A stretch of 64,000 nt of DNA from JAEUIV01 sp033763795 (GCA_033763795.1 JANRJV010000030.1:1-64000); one strand, 5' to 3'; counted from the stretch's first letter, positions 15,556 through 25,146 are shown. The notes: generated by a model not told the origin, from the sequence alone. Numbers and translations: made by a program.

Positions 15556-18135
15556 TCAGGGTGCGCCGGACGCGGCGCCCGCCGCGCCACGGATCCGCTC
15601 GCGGGATTCGGGCGCCTGATGGGCGAACTGGGGCATGTCGGCCAGACGCTGGGCCTCGCGTTCGACGGAGGCTCGTCCGGCGGGAGAGGGATCCGTGCGC
15701 AGCAGGATCTCCAGCATGCGGGCCCATGCGTGGAAGTAGAAGGCGTCGTAGGTGCGTGCGGCTTCGAGAGACTGCGTTGCTTCGCGGAACGCGGCGAAGG
15801 CGCCCGCGTCGTCCGGCGTGCGGAGACGGGCTTCGCCCAGCCCGACCAGCGCTTCGGCGCTCGCGGTCTGGGGCTGAGCGAGGAGCGCTTCGAACGCGGC
15901 GGCCGACCCCGGCGCGTCCCCACTTTCGAGCAGCATCCACGCCGACCTGACGCGTTCGGCGAGCGGGGCACCGCGCTCAAGCATGAGCCGGGCGAGCACG
16001 CCGGGCGCCGGAGTCTGGTCCTTGTCGCCGCCGACGGAGGTGGGCACGCGCGGCGCGAGCGTCCGCCAGTGCCTCTGGAACGAGGCCTGGAGCGTGGCCG
16101 AGGCGTCGATCTCCCCGCCGGCGTCGAGCGCGTCGAGCGCGGCCCGGGCGTCGGACTCGCGTCCCAGCGCGGCGTACGCTTCGAGCGCCAGCGCCTGGCC
16201 GCGGGCCCGCACCGGGCCCCGCACCGCCTCTGCTGAGAGCGACGGTTCGAGCGCATCGAGCGCGTCGGCGGGCCTGCCCGCGACGAGCAGGCCCAGGGCC
16301 CGCACCGCCTGAATCTGGGCGCGTTCCATCGGGCTCGACGCGGCGAGCCATCCCTGCGGGGCCCGCCGAAAGTCCGAGACTTCGATCAGTCGCTGCGCGA
16401 GCGCCGGCAGGCTCTCCCCGACCGTGATGTCGCCGACCGGGGCGCGGGGGTCGGCGTCGCGCAGAGCCCGCAGGGCCGATCCGAGCGCTTCCACCTGGGC
16501 CATCCACGCCGGTCCGACGAGGGCCTGGTCGGAAATCGAAGTGAGCGTGCGCTCGGCCTCGTTGAGCTGGGAGCGAACGGAGGCGGGATCCGCCGCGGTC
16601 ATGCGGCCGCTGAGCGTCCGCGCCAGGAGCATCCCCCACTGCTCGCGGCTGGGCACGTCGAACGCCGCGTCGCGGATCGCGCGCAGGGCATCGAGCGTGC
16701 GCGACCCGTCGGACGAGGGATCCATCGCGTCGAGGGCGCTGGCGGCGCGTGCGGCGGCGTCGAGGATCAGGCCGCGGCGCTCATCTTCCGGATAGCGCGA
16801 GACAAAGCGATCGCAGAGCTCGGTGGCGCGGGCGATGTGCGCGACGACGCCCGACTGAGGCGCGAGCCTGGCGTGCTGCTCGATCAGGTCCGCGGCGTCC
16901 GGCTCGCTCACGCCGGGACGGTCGAGCGCCGCTTCCAGAGCGCGGAGCGCGGCGAGCGCCTGCGGGCCGTTGCCCGGCGGCGTGGTCGCGGCGCGCGCGA
17001 GGGTGGCGATCGGGGGGAGGGTGTCCAGCGGCCACGACTCCCCGAGCCGGAGCGAGAGCTGGTGCACCACGAGGCGCCGCCCGGGCTGGCCGAGCTGGCT
17101 CGCGATGGACTCAAAGCGGGCGACCGCGCGGGCGAGCACGGCGTCGCGTCGGTCCTGATCGCGGAGCTGGGCGGCTTCCTTCGGGGCGAGCGTGAGGAGG
17201 AGATGGGCCGCGGCGAGGCTGGCCTCGAGCCCGGGGCCTGTGACGCCGGAGAACACGCCGCGGTCGAGCTCGTCGCGCAGCGCGTCGCCCGCGGTCACGG
17301 CACCGCGCGAGCGCGCCAGCGCCAGCACGCGTCCCAGCGTCGATTCGGACCGGATGCCGGCGCGCAGCGCTTCGGGGAGCTGCTGGTCGCTGATGGAGGC
17401 GAGCGCCTCCTCGAAGCGCGCCTGCGCTTCCTCCACCTCGCCCAGCGCGAGCGAGGCGAGGCCCATCGCCGAGGCGCGCTCAGCCTCGGCCCAGACCGAG
17501 GCGGTCTGGACGCGGCGGGCCAGTTCGAGCGCGCGGCGCGCGAGCTCCTGGCGCTCCGGGCCTTCGTCGGCTCCGCTCAGAGCGAGGAATGCCGCGGCCC
17601 GCGCCGAACGCAGGGGGACGACGACCTGGCGCCGGTGGACGAGCTGGGCGATGGCGTCTTCGACGTTCGGATCGACGTCGGCGCCGGGGACGGCGGCCAC
17701 GTCGTGGGCCTCGACGGCGCGGTCGATGACGCTCGTCGCTGCGGCGGCGAGCGCGGCGACGGCACGCCACGAGACGCGCGCCGCCTCGAGCCGCTCGGGG
17801 CTCGCCCATCCGACGAGAACGAGCCGCGGCGTGCCGATGCGTTCGGCGTGGGCGTGCCAGCGCTCGACCGCGTCGGCGAGGTCCAGCGCCACATCGGGAG
17901 AGCGCGGCTGAGCGGCCGCCTGCTCGAAGAGCTCGGCGGGGTCGGGCGGCCGACCTTCCGGAACCATGGCGCGCACGCGTTCAACGGCCTCCGGTGAAGC
18001 GAGCGAACGATCGGCCGCGTCGACCGCGCGCAGCGACTCGCTCATCTGCTCGCGCGAGGGGTCGGCGCGCGTGGCGGGTGCCGCCAGCGCCGCCAGCAGT
18101 GCGAGCGCGGCCGCGCGTGTCCCGTAGCGCGTCAC
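15556..18135 (-). CDS. secreted TPR-like helical-repeat protein
   Basis: 859 residues beginning with GTG in a GTGA overlap with the VWA gene stop. A signal peptide (VTRYGTRAAALALLAALAAP, cut near TRA) precedes a protein that is almost entirely amphipathic helices, with repeated Ala/Leu/Arg/Glu patterns and short turns. Segments such as EALVGLGEARLRTPDDAGAF resemble TPR units. It is probably periplasmic or surface-located. Translational coupling to a membrane VWA protein recalls the pairing of VWA and TPR proteins in Bat-type operons, but the proteins are much larger. Function unknown. The frame extends 122 codons upstream into the VWA gene; that part is a shadow. Confidence 0.85.
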   Translation of the reverse strand: MTRYGTRAAALALLAALAAPATRADPSREQMSESLRAVDAADRSLASPEAVERVRAMVPEGRPPDPAELFEQAAAQPRSPDVALDLADAVERWHAHAERIGTPRLVLVGWASPERLEAARVSWRAVAALAAAATSVIDRAVEAHDVAAVPGADVDPNVEDAIAQLVHRRQVVVPLRSARAAAFLALSGADEGPERQELARRALELARRVQTASVWAEAERASAMGLASLALGEVEEAQARFEEALASISDQQLPEALRAGIRSESTLGRVLALARSRGAVTAGDALRDELDRGVFSGVTGPGLEASLAAAHLLLTLAPKEAAQLRDQDRRDAVLARAVARFESIASQLGQPGRRLVVHQLSLRLGESWPLDTLPPIATLARAATTPPGNGPQALAALRALEAALDRPGVSEPDAADLIEQHARLAPQSGVVAHIARATELCDRFVSRYPEDERRGLILDAAARAASALDAMDPSSDGSRTLDALRAIRDAAFDVPSREQWGMLLARTLSGRMTAADPASVRSQLNEAERTLTSISDQALVGPAWMAQVEALGSALRALRDADPRAPVGDITVGESLPALAQRLIEVSDFRRAPQGWLAASSPMERAQIQAVRALGLLVAGRPADALDALEPSLSAEAVRGPVRARGQALALEAYAALGRESDARAALDALDAGGEIDASATLQASFQRHWRTLAPRVPTSVGGDKDQTPAPGVLARLMLERGAPLAERVRSAWMLLESGDAPGSAAAFEALLAQPQTASAEALVGLGEARLRTPDDAGAFAAFREATQSLEAARTYDAFYFHAWARMLEILLRTDPSPAGRASVEREAQRLADMPQFAHQAPESRERIRGAAGAASGAP

Positions 18136-19229
18136 GAGCCGGGCCTCTCGATGCGGTCGATGAACTTGAAGCCGTCGGCCCCGCCGTGCTCCTCGCCGAT
18201 CGCGCGGAGGACCTGCTCGGGGTCCTCGTCGAGGAACTGGATGGTCTTGATGACGGCGCGGCGGCGGCCCGTCGAGGGGTCGCGGGGGTTCAGGCGGTCG
18301 ATCTCCGCGAGGATCTCGTCGCGGCTGGCCTCCCAGCGGCCCAGCCCCGTGACGGTCGAGCCCAGCACGAAGACCGCGTCGGGCGAGAGGAGAAGGGCCG
18401 TGCGGATCGCTTCGGAGGGGTTGCTGCGCCCCTTGGGGATGACGCGGGAGGCCCAGTCCATCACGGCGCGGACGTTTTCCGGGGCCGCGCGGATGAGCCA
18501 TGTCGGCTGGTGGGCGCCGGGGGAGTTGCCCGGATGAGGCGCGGCGAGGGCGGGCTCCGGGCCGAAGAAGATGAGCTGGAAGCGCTGCGATCGCGAGAGG
18601 CGGGTGATGGACCGGCGCAGATACTCAAGCACGACGGGCATCGATGTCACCATCGAGCCCGAGGCGTCGACGACGTAGACGATCTCCTGAGCGTTCGAGA
18701 CCCCCATGCCCGCGAAGCGGACATCCGCGGCGCCGCGCGCATCCAGAGCGGCCTGCATGGCGGCCTGCTCGGCGCCGGATCGCTGGGCCCAGGCCTGATC
18801 CGCGCCGGTCGGGCCGTCCTGGGGAGCGCCTGCGCTGCCGAACTCTCCCGCGCCGGGGTCCGCGGGCCAGTCTGGAGCGGGCGGCAGATTCGGGGCCGCC
18901 AGCGCCGGGACGGCCGCGGCGGCGGGCGCAGCGGGCGTCGAGGGCGGGGCGCTGGGCGTCGCGGGCTCGGTGCGGCCCGAAGGGCTCGCGAGGCCGGGGT
19001 TGGTGATGCTCACGATGATCGGCTCGCGGTCTTCCGGCGGAGGCGCCGCGGAGCGGAGCACGATGAGCGAACAGATGAAGACCAGCACGGCGTGCAGGGC
19101 CAGTGAAATCCCCCACGCGACGGCCCTGGTCTGTTGCCCGCCCCGTCGCCGGACGTCGTGCGTGCGCGCGAGGGCTCGGCGGCCGCCGATCGTGCCCACT
19201 TGCTGGTTGGAAACGCCGCTGGCGGGCAT
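18132..19229 (-). CDS. VWA-domain protein with TonB-like membrane anchor
   Basis: 365 residues. One transmembrane helix near residues 38-60 (VAWGISLALHAVLVFICSLI) carries an SxxxH motif, S-L-A-L-H, like the S16/H20 pair of TonB that contacts ExbB/ExbD. A Pro/Ala-rich linker (about 70-140) follows, then a von Willebrand A domain with a DASGSM MIDAS site, RFQLIFFG and SPDAVFVLGS. The VWA part should lie outside the membrane and bind a divalent cation. The ATG at 19229 has GGAG six bases upstream; a TTG one codon earlier is possible. It is followed by the secreted helical-repeat gene (4-bp overlap), and DoxX ends 66 bp upstream, so the three probably form an operon. Confidence 0.88.
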   Translation of the reverse strand: MPASGVSNQQVGTIGGRRALARTHDVRRRGGQQTRAVAWGISLALHAVLVFICSLIVLRSAAPPPEDREPIIVSITNPGLASPSGRTEPATPSAPPSTPAAPAAAAVPALAAPNLPPAPDWPADPGAGEFGSAGAPQDGPTGADQAWAQRSGAEQAAMQAALDARGAADVRFAGMGVSNAQEIVYVVDASGSMVTSMPVVLEYLRRSITRLSRSQRFQLIFFGPEPALAAPHPGNSPGAHQPTWLIRAAPENVRAVMDWASRVIPKGRSNPSEAIRTALLLSPDAVFVLGSTVTGLGRWEASRDEILAEIDRLNPRDPSTGRRRAVIKTIQFLDEDPEQVLRAIGEEHGGADGFKFIDRIERPGS

Positions 19230-19295
19230 CAAGCGCTCCGTGCCGGCGCCGGCGGAGGCTCGCGGCGCGGCGTCAGCCCAGTCGCCGCGGCGCGT

Positions 19296-20261
19296 TCAAC
19301 CCTGCGAAGACTTCGCGGGCTTGCGGCGCTCGGCGTTCCCGAAGAATACCCTGTCGAGGCTGAAGGCTCCCGCCCCGCTGAAGACCACCGCCAGGGAGGC
19401 CATCAGCAGCGTGAACTGGAAGAGCAGCGTGCTCCACGCGGCGACCCAGGCGCTCCCATCGCTCAGCTTGGGATCGGGGAGGAAGCCCAGGAACCCGTCG
19501 CCGGACATGATGGCGGGGCCCACGGTCGTAAGCAGCATGGCGACGAACATGGTCCCGGCAAGGTTGAGCGCGGCGAGGCGCGTCAGGAATCCGAACAGGA
19601 CGAACACGCCGCCCAGGAGCTCGACGAGCGCCGCGCTCCACGCGAGGGCCTTCGCCGCGGCGGGCGTCGCGAGGGCCGAGGGCCAGAGCTGGGTCGCGGG
19701 GTCCGCGGGATGGGCCGCGTTGTGCAGCATGATGGCGATGCCGTAGAGCCGCAGCTCGCGGACCGGTTCGGGGAAGTCCGCGGCGGTGAACGGGACGACG
19801 GGATTGACCCGGGCCGGGTCGGGGGCTTCGGCGGTGGGCGCGGAGACGGGAGCCGCCGCAGCAGCGAGCAGGAGCACGCCGCCCGTCGGTCCGCCGCGAC
19901 TGCTGACGCGCTCGGCGGGCGGGTCGGCGTCCGCGGGGGAAGCGGGCCGCTCGGCAGGCTCCGTCGGAGCGGCGTCGGCAGGGGGCGCCTCGGGAACGGG
20001 ATCGCCGGGCGGCGCCGCGGGTGTTGCCGGCGCGTCCTCCGGCTGCGGGGGCCCCGCGGGTTCGCCCGGGATGATGGGCACGGCGCCGGGCCCGGCGGGG
20101 GGCGCGATGACCCCCAGATGGGCGAGGATCGCGGCGCGCTCGCCCACGTAGGGATCGCGGTAGGCCAGCTTGCTGAACCCGGCCCAGACGAAGACCACGC
20201 CCAGAGCCAGGCGGAGCATCAGCGGCGCGAGATTGACCGCCATCCAGATCCGAACACCCAT
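19296..20261 (-). CDS. DoxX-family membrane protein with a long Pro/Ala insert
   Basis: 321 residues. The DoxX/SURF4 core has four predicted membrane helices. The first, LAPLMLRLALGVVFVWAGFS, with KLAYRDP after it, is followed by an unusual ~120-residue Pro/Ala-rich, charged insertion (about 50-170). The remaining helices include ALVELLGGVFVLFGFLTRL and LAGTMFVAMLLTTVGPAI. Known members relate to quinone or redox membrane chemistry, but many have no assigned role. The insertion falls between helix 1 and the rest, so it probably forms an extracytoplasmic loop. GGAGG nine bases before the ATG at 20261 fixes the start. Likely first gene of an operon with the VWA and helical-repeat genes. Confidence 0.85.
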   Translation of the reverse strand: MGVRIWMAVNLAPLMLRLALGVVFVWAGFSKLAYRDPYVGERAAILAHLGVIAPPAGPGAVPIIPGEPAGPPQPEDAPATPAAPPGDPVPEAPPADAAPTEPAERPASPADADPPAERVSSRGGPTGGVLLLAAAAAPVSAPTAEAPDPARVNPVVPFTAADFPEPVRELRLYGIAIMLHNAAHPADPATQLWPSALATPAAAKALAWSAALVELLGGVFVLFGFLTRLAALNLAGTMFVAMLLTTVGPAIMSGDGFLGFLPDPKLSDGSAWVAAWSTLLFQFTLLMASLAVVFSGAGAFSLDRVFFGNAERRKPAKSSQG

Positions 20262-20378
20262 AACCGCGAGCCTCCGTGTCGAGCCGAGCCGCGTGCCGGC
20301 GCACGCACCGTCGGTTGTTCCGCGGGCAACCCTGCCCCTTGCATGGTACGCGGGCCATCGGGACGAATAAGCGGCCCC

Positions 20379-20384
20379 TACAAT
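20379..20384 (+). promoter_or_regulatory. putative -10 hexamer TACAAT of tRNA-Leu
   Basis: A five-of-six match to TATAAT ending 9 nt before the tRNA 5' end. That spacing implies only a few bases of 5' leader. No clear -35. Confidence 0.5.
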
Positions 20385-20393
20385 CGTCGCCAC

Positions 20394-20477
20394 GCGGGTG
20401 TGGCGGAACTGGCAGACGCGCGGGATTTAGGTTCCCGTGCCCGCAAGGGCGTGCAGGTTCGATTCCTGTCACCCGCA
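20394..20477 (+). tRNA. tRNA-Leu, anticodon UAG
   Basis: A complete cloverleaf with the long variable arm of class II tRNAs. The acceptor stem GCGGGTG pairs with CACCCGC, the D-arm is TGGCGGAACTGGCAGACGC, and the anticodon stem-loop GGGATTTAGGTTCCC reads TAG. The T-arm is AGGTTCGATTCCT and the discriminator is A. The CCA end is not encoded. It decodes CUA and, with wobble, other CUN codons. Confidence 0.96.
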
Positions 20478-20524
20478 TTGGAGACAGGTGCTCTGCGGCG
20501 GGACGCCCATCGCGGCGGGGCGTT

Positions 20525-21451
20525 CTAGAGCGGGTTCTTCTTGGGCTCGCCCGCCGACCTGGGATAGACCTTGGGCGTTCTCGAGCGCTTTTCGAGGACG
20601 ACGATGCGGCCCGTCGGCGTGGGCATGGTGAGCGCGTGGCGCGCCCCGAGCACGCCGATCGCGTGGGCCGCCTCGGCGAGCTCCTCCTCGGCCTTCTCGC
20701 CCTTGACCAGCAGCACGCGGCCTCCGACCGCCGCGAGCGGGACGGTCAGCTCCGCCGCCACGTTCAGTCGGCCCAGCGCCCGGGCGGTCACGGCGTCGAA
20801 GCTCTCGCGCAGCCTGGGGGCCGACGGTTCGTCCTCGCGCCACCGTTGCCCGGCGACCTCGGCGCGCTCGCAGAGGACATCGAGGTTCGCGAGGCCGAGC
20901 GCCGCGGCCGCTTCTCGAAGGAACTGCGCCTTCTTCCCCGTCGCGTCGATGCACGTGAACCGGAGCTGGGGCATGGTGATCGCCAGCGGGATCGCGGGCA
21001 CGCCCCCGCCGCTGCCCACGTCCGCGACGCGGGCGCCCTCGGGAAGGTCCGCCAACAGCGGGACGAGCGAGAGCGCATCAAGAATGTGCCGGCGCCATGC
21101 CTCATCGGGTTCGGTGATGGCGGTGAGGTTCACGACCTCATTGGCCGCGAGCAAGATGGAGAGAAATCGCGCCAGCGCCGGCCCGTCCTGCGGGTCCAGC
21201 TCCACACCGATCTCGGCGAGCTCCTCCGCCAGCCAGGTCGGGACCGGCAGCCCGGGCCGCGCGAGGTCGAAGGTCAGCGGCGCGCGGGGGTCGGGCTCGG
21301 GCCGCTCGCGACGAGGCGGGGCATCGCCCGCGTTCCGCGGATTGCCGGGCGGGCGCGGGGCTCTTTCGCCGCCTTGATGGGAGGGATCGCGGGCGCCGCC
21401 GGGCCCATCGCCCGGTCGCGAGCGTTCCCCGCGTGAGTGTTCACGAGCCAT
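20525..21451 (-). CDS. rsmG: 16S rRNA (guanine-527-N7) methyltransferase RsmG
   Basis: Methylates G527 of 16S rRNA using S-adenosylmethionine. Core motifs are NEVVNLTAI, RHILDALSLVP, the SAM-binding ARVADVGSGGGVPAIPLAI, FDAVTARALG and LLVKGEKAEEE. At 308 residues it exceeds the usual ~210: an N-terminal ~58-residue Arg/Gly/Pro-rich, probably disordered extension precedes the domain, and the C-terminus is basic. The ATG overlaps the rodA 3' end by 11 bases, so translation may be coupled. A start nearer the domain (after residue 55) is possible because the extension looks non-conserved. In many bacteria this gene pairs with mnmG; here it follows rodA. Confidence 0.93.
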   Translation of the reverse strand: MAREHSRGERSRPGDGPGGARDPSHQGGERAPRPPGNPRNAGDAPPRRERPEPDPRAPLTFDLARPGLPVPTWLAEELAEIGVELDPQDGPALARFLSILLAANEVVNLTAITEPDEAWRRHILDALSLVPLLADLPEGARVADVGSGGGVPAIPLAITMPQLRFTCIDATGKKAQFLREAAAALGLANLDVLCERAEVAGQRWREDEPSAPRLRESFDAVTARALGRLNVAAELTVPLAAVGGRVLLVKGEKAEEELAEAAHAIGVLGARHALTMPTPTGRIVVLEKRSRTPKVYPRSAGEPKKNPL

Positions 21452-22682
21452 TGATGCGATCGTACTCGAAGCTCTCGCGCCACAGATGAGGCGGGCGGCG
21501 CATGGCGATGTTGAAGATGACGCCCACCATGAGCAGCCCCGAGACGAGGCTCGACCCGCCGTAGCTCACGAAAGGCAGCGTGATCCCCGTGATGGGGAGG
21601 AGCCCGATGTTCATTCCGATGTTGATGGTCATCTGCGTGGCGACCATCGCGGCGAGGCCCACAATGGTGAGCCTGCCCCACGGGTCCTTCGTCGACGAGG
21701 CGGCGAGCAGCGCCCCGCCCACCCACGAGATGTACAGGCCGATGACCAGCAGCGCCCCCATGAATCCGTGCCGGTTCAGCACCACCGCAAAGATCATGTC
21801 GTTGTGGCGCTCGGGGAGCCCCGAGAACTGCACGAGCGCGCGGGACCTTTCCTCGCCGTGGCCCGCCAGTCCTCCCGCCCCGCCGACCATGAGCGCGGCT
21901 TCGCCCTGGAATCCGCGATCGCTCAGGCGCCGCTCGTCGCCGCGGGCCCGGTCCATGAGGGCGGCGATGCGGTCGACCTGGTACTTCTTGAGCAGGGGGT
22001 ACTTGCCCTGCTGGGCGAGCAGCAGGCTCGACACGACGACGGCGGCGAGGAACGCGGCCCCGAGCCCGCACGCGCCGATGAGGTGCGCCAGCCGCGCACC
22101 CGCGGCGACGAGCATCGCGACGAGCGTGGGCACGAACAGCAGCGCCGTGCCCAGGTCCGGCTGCAGAAGGATGAGCGCCATCGGGAAGGCGGCCAGCAGG
22201 CCGGGCGGGATGAGCCCAAGCAGCGTGCGGTACGTCGAGCGGCGCCTGAGGTACGACGCCAACACCATCACGTACGCCACTTTGCCCAGCTCGCTTGGCT
22301 GGATGTCCGTGAATCCCAGGTTGATCCAGCAGCGCGCGCCGTTGCGGGGCGACACGATCGAGGGCGGGACGCCCGGCGCGATCAGCACGATCAGTCCGAT
22401 CAGCACCGCGGCCATCAGGGGGAAGCCCAGGAACTCGAGCGTGCGCGTGCGCGGCACGACCGCGATCGCGGCCGCGACGAGCCCGACCGCGAGGAACACG
22501 AGCTGCCGCTTGGCGTCGCTGGCCAGGGCGCCCGCGCCGTCGGGCCGGGCCAGGTCGATCGCGTCGATCCCCAGCGCCGCCAGGCCGATCGTCGAAGCCA
22601 GCACGATCCAGCCGGCGTGCAGCAGCGTGAGGCGCGGCTTGGCGATGATCTCCGAGATCGTGCGGACCGCGTCGAGGCTCAC
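21441..22682 (-). CDS. rodA: rod-shape-determining glycosyltransferase RodA
   Basis: A SEDS-family peptidoglycan polymerase working with PBP2 in lateral wall synthesis. 413 residues, around ten membrane helices. Conserved pieces include ARCWINLGFTDIQPSELGKV, ILLQPDLGTALLF, FSGLPERHNDMIFAVV, a late NIGMNIGLLPITGITLPFVS and YGGSSLV. It starts with GTG in a GTGA overlap with mrdA, so the two should be translated together. The frame is open far upstream, through mrdA, but that is a shadow. It differs from cell-division FtsW by its pairing with a class B PBP2-type protein. Together with murD, glmM and dacB it shows a standard peptidoglycan pathway in this planctomycete. Confidence 0.94.
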   Translation of the reverse strand: MSLDAVRTISEIIAKPRLTLLHAGWIVLASTIGLAALGIDAIDLARPDGAGALASDAKRQLVFLAVGLVAAAIAVVPRTRTLEFLGFPLMAAVLIGLIVLIAPGVPPSIVSPRNGARCWINLGFTDIQPSELGKVAYVMVLASYLRRRSTYRTLLGLIPPGLLAAFPMALILLQPDLGTALLFVPTLVAMLVAAGARLAHLIGACGLGAAFLAAVVVSSLLLAQQGKYPLLKKYQVDRIAALMDRARGDERRLSDRGFQGEAALMVGGAGGLAGHGEERSRALVQFSGLPERHNDMIFAVVLNRHGFMGALLVIGLYISWVGGALLAASSTKDPWGRLTIVGLAAMVATQMTINIGMNIGLLPITGITLPFVSYGGSSLVSGLLMVGVIFNIAMRRPPHLWRESFEYDRINGS

Positions 22683-24982
22683 AGGTAGCCCTCGGCGATG
22701 AGCGCTTCGATGATCTGGTTGCAGATGGGCCCGCTGACGCGGCCGCCGCTGCCGGCGTACTCCATCACGACGCTGATGGCGTACTTGGGCCGGCCGCCCT
22801 TCTTGCCCGCGAGCACGACGAACCACGAGTGATCGCCCTCGCGCATCGTCGCGCGGTCCACCACGATGTCGGGAGCCTCGGCGGTGCCGGTCTTCCCGCG
22901 GACCTCGATGCCGGGGCGCGGCGTGAAGATGGGCTCGCTGGTGCCGTCGGGGAAGCGCAGGATGTGACCGGTCCCGAAGGATTCGTTGACCGACTGCCGC
23001 AGCCCTTCGAGCGCGGCGTCGAGGGCTTCGGGATCGATCTTCAGGTCGACGGCGCGGGGCGTCTCGTCCTTCACGATGCGCGGCGTCAGATGCAGCCCGC
23101 CGCGGGCGAGGATCGCGTAGGCCTCCGCGGCGTGCAGGGGCGTCCACGCGACCGGGCCCTGACCGATCCCCATCAGGATCGCGTGGGGCAGGCCGTAGCG
23201 CTCCGTCGGCGGGACATCGCCCGCCTGGCCCGGATACTCGTTCCCGATCTTGAGGCCGAACTCCTCGCCTACCCCGAACTTCGCGTACCAGCGCTTCACG
23301 CCCTCGGGTCCGAGGTCGCGGCCCAGGGTGTAGAAGAAGATGTTGCACGAGACGGCCATGGCCTCGGCCGCCTGGAGCGAGCGGCCCAGGATCGCCGTGT
23401 GCGTCGTGTGATGCTGCTTGAACACCCAGCACCGATACCGCTCGGGCTTGTCGGGGATCAGGTGGCCGGTGCATTCGATGGCCCGCGCGAGCGAGTAGGC
23501 GCCGTCGGTCACCGCGCCGCACAGCAGGATCGGCTTGACGATCGACCCCGGGGGGTAGGGCTTGCCGATCGCCCGGTTCACCCAGGGGCTGTTGACCTGG
23601 TCCTCGAAGATCCCGGAGGGCGACGCCGCCAGCTCGGCTCTCGTGAAGGTCGGCGTGGTGACCATCGCCAGCACTTCGCCGCTGTCGATCTCGTACACGA
23701 CCGCGGCCCCGTTGAGCACCGTGCCGTCGGGCAGGGGCGCCGGCTGGCCCTCGGGGATCACCGCGGGATGATGCCAAGGCTGCACGACCGCCAGCCCCAC
23801 CTGGGGGCTCAGCAGCGCCTGCACCCTCGACTGCAGCGCGATGTCGATGGTCAGCGTGACATCGCGCCCGGGGACCGGCTCAACGATCTCCTCCGCCCCG
23901 GGCTCATACTCCGGGATCTCCAGATGCCTCACGCGCCGCCCGCGCAGCCCCCGCAGCTCGCGCTCGTACCCCGCTTCGATGCCCGTGGCGCCGACAAGGT
24001 CGCCCGGCTGATAGAAGCCGCGGTCGACCGTCCCGTCCGGCGCTCGCCGCGGCCGCGCATGAACGTCCTCCGCGTGCAGATCACGCATCCACCCCAGGAT
24101 GTGCGTCGCGACTCCCTCGACGGCGATCTCGCGCGGGGTCTCTTCGGGCTGCTGCTGGGGCGTCTGCCCGTCCTCCGGAGCAGGCGCCGGCCCGACCCCC
24201 CCCGCCTCGCGCAGCGGCTTGGGGAACGTCGCCATGCGGATCGGCACGCTGGCGCTCTCGTACGGATACTCGCGGCGCCCGGCGGGCTCGACCATGATCC
24301 CCGGCGCGACCTCCGCGATGCGGCGGATGCGGAACGCCGTCTGCTCGTCCACGCCGCGCGCAATCGCGTGGGGCTCGGCGTGCAGGCCCAGGGGCCTCTG
24401 GACATCCGCCAGCGTCACCTGTTCGCCCCCGCCGCCTCGGGACATCTCCTCGCGCCGGTCCTTCAGCCAGCGCTCGTAGATCGCCATCGCCTTCTGCTGA
24501 ACATTGCCGCGGATCTCGGCCCGGCGCTCCTCGAGCTCCTCCCTCGGGAGGCCCAACGCCCGCGCCAGATCGCTCCACAGCTCGTCCATCGCTTTCCGGT
24601 AGCCCGGCAGCAGCGCGTCGATCCGCTTGGTCCGCTCGGCGTCGGAGAGCGAGCCCCACACCGCGCGGTCCCGCCGGCGGGCGTCGCGCGTCGCCCGCGT
24701 CAGGGCCCACTCTTCGGTGATCACGCGGTAGTCAACGAGGATGTCGAAGCTGGGCTCGTCCTTGGCAATGACCCGGCCCTTGCGGTCGAGCACGCGCCCG
24801 CGGGTCGTCGGCGTCCACCGCTCCGTGACCAGCCGGGATTCCGCCTCGGCCAGCCGCTCCGGCCCCTGCACGACCGTCAGCCGGTAGGCCTGCCCCGCCA
24901 TGACGGCCCCGGCCCCGGCGATGCCAATGAACAGCAGGCAAAGCCGACGGTGGAACATGCTGGGAATCAGCCGGCGCAGCAC
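22679..24982 (-). CDS. mrdA: peptidoglycan DD-transpeptidase, PBP2 type
   Basis: A class B penicillin-binding protein cross-linking peptidoglycan during elongation. 767 residues, over 100 more than E. coli PBP2. An N-terminal membrane helix (LCLLFIGIAGAGAVMAGQAY), a pedestal/dimerisation domain with R-G-R-V-L-D-R-K-G, then the transpeptidase. Active-site motifs are PPGSIVKP (SxxK, nucleophile near residue 480), SCN in VSCNIFFYTLG and KTG in VRGKTGTAEAP. A Gln/Pro/Glu-rich insert (about 255-285) and a charged helical region near 120-190 account for the extra length. The GTG start at 24982 has a GGAGGAGG purine tract about 10 bases upstream. It forms a translationally coupled pair with rodA. 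mreBCD are not in the window. Confidence 0.93.
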   Translation of the reverse strand: MLRRLIPSMFHRRLCLLFIGIAGAGAVMAGQAYRLTVVQGPERLAEAESRLVTERWTPTTRGRVLDRKGRVIAKDEPSFDILVDYRVITEEWALTRATRDARRRDRAVWGSLSDAERTKRIDALLPGYRKAMDELWSDLARALGLPREELEERRAEIRGNVQQKAMAIYERWLKDRREEMSRGGGGEQVTLADVQRPLGLHAEPHAIARGVDEQTAFRIRRIAEVAPGIMVEPAGRREYPYESASVPIRMATFPKPLREAGGVGPAPAPEDGQTPQQQPEETPREIAVEGVATHILGWMRDLHAEDVHARPRRAPDGTVDRGFYQPGDLVGATGIEAGYERELRGLRGRRVRHLEIPEYEPGAEEIVEPVPGRDVTLTIDIALQSRVQALLSPQVGLAVVQPWHHPAVIPEGQPAPLPDGTVLNGAAVVYEIDSGEVLAMVTTPTFTRAELAASPSGIFEDQVNSPWVNRAIGKPYPPGSIVKPILLCGAVTDGAYSLARAIECTGHLIPDKPERYRCWVFKQHHTTHTAILGRSLQAAEAMAVSCNIFFYTLGRDLGPEGVKRWYAKFGVGEEFGLKIGNEYPGQAGDVPPTERYGLPHAILMGIGQGPVAWTPLHAAEAYAILARGGLHLTPRIVKDETPRAVDLKIDPEALDAALEGLRQSVNESFGTGHILRFPDGTSEPIFTPRPGIEVRGKTGTAEAPDIVVDRATMREGDHSWFVVLAGKKGGRPKYAISVVMEYAGSGGRVSGPICNQIIEALIAEGYL

Positions 24983-25146
24983 GGGACCCGGGTCCTCCTC
25001 CCCACGAGAGGGCGCACGGGAATGCTATCGGTCCGGCAAGCGGCGGCCCGTCAGCGGCGGGGCCGGAATCGCCCGGCGCCCGAGCGGGAAACAGAATGGC
25101 CAGGGCTGCTCAGGCCCGAGCGGAACGCCCGGACCCGAGGGGTCGA

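Noticed and set aside
22682..23777. Upstream extension of the rodA frame
   Set aside because: It runs through mrdA in another frame and is low-complexity; the GTGA junction gives a natural start.
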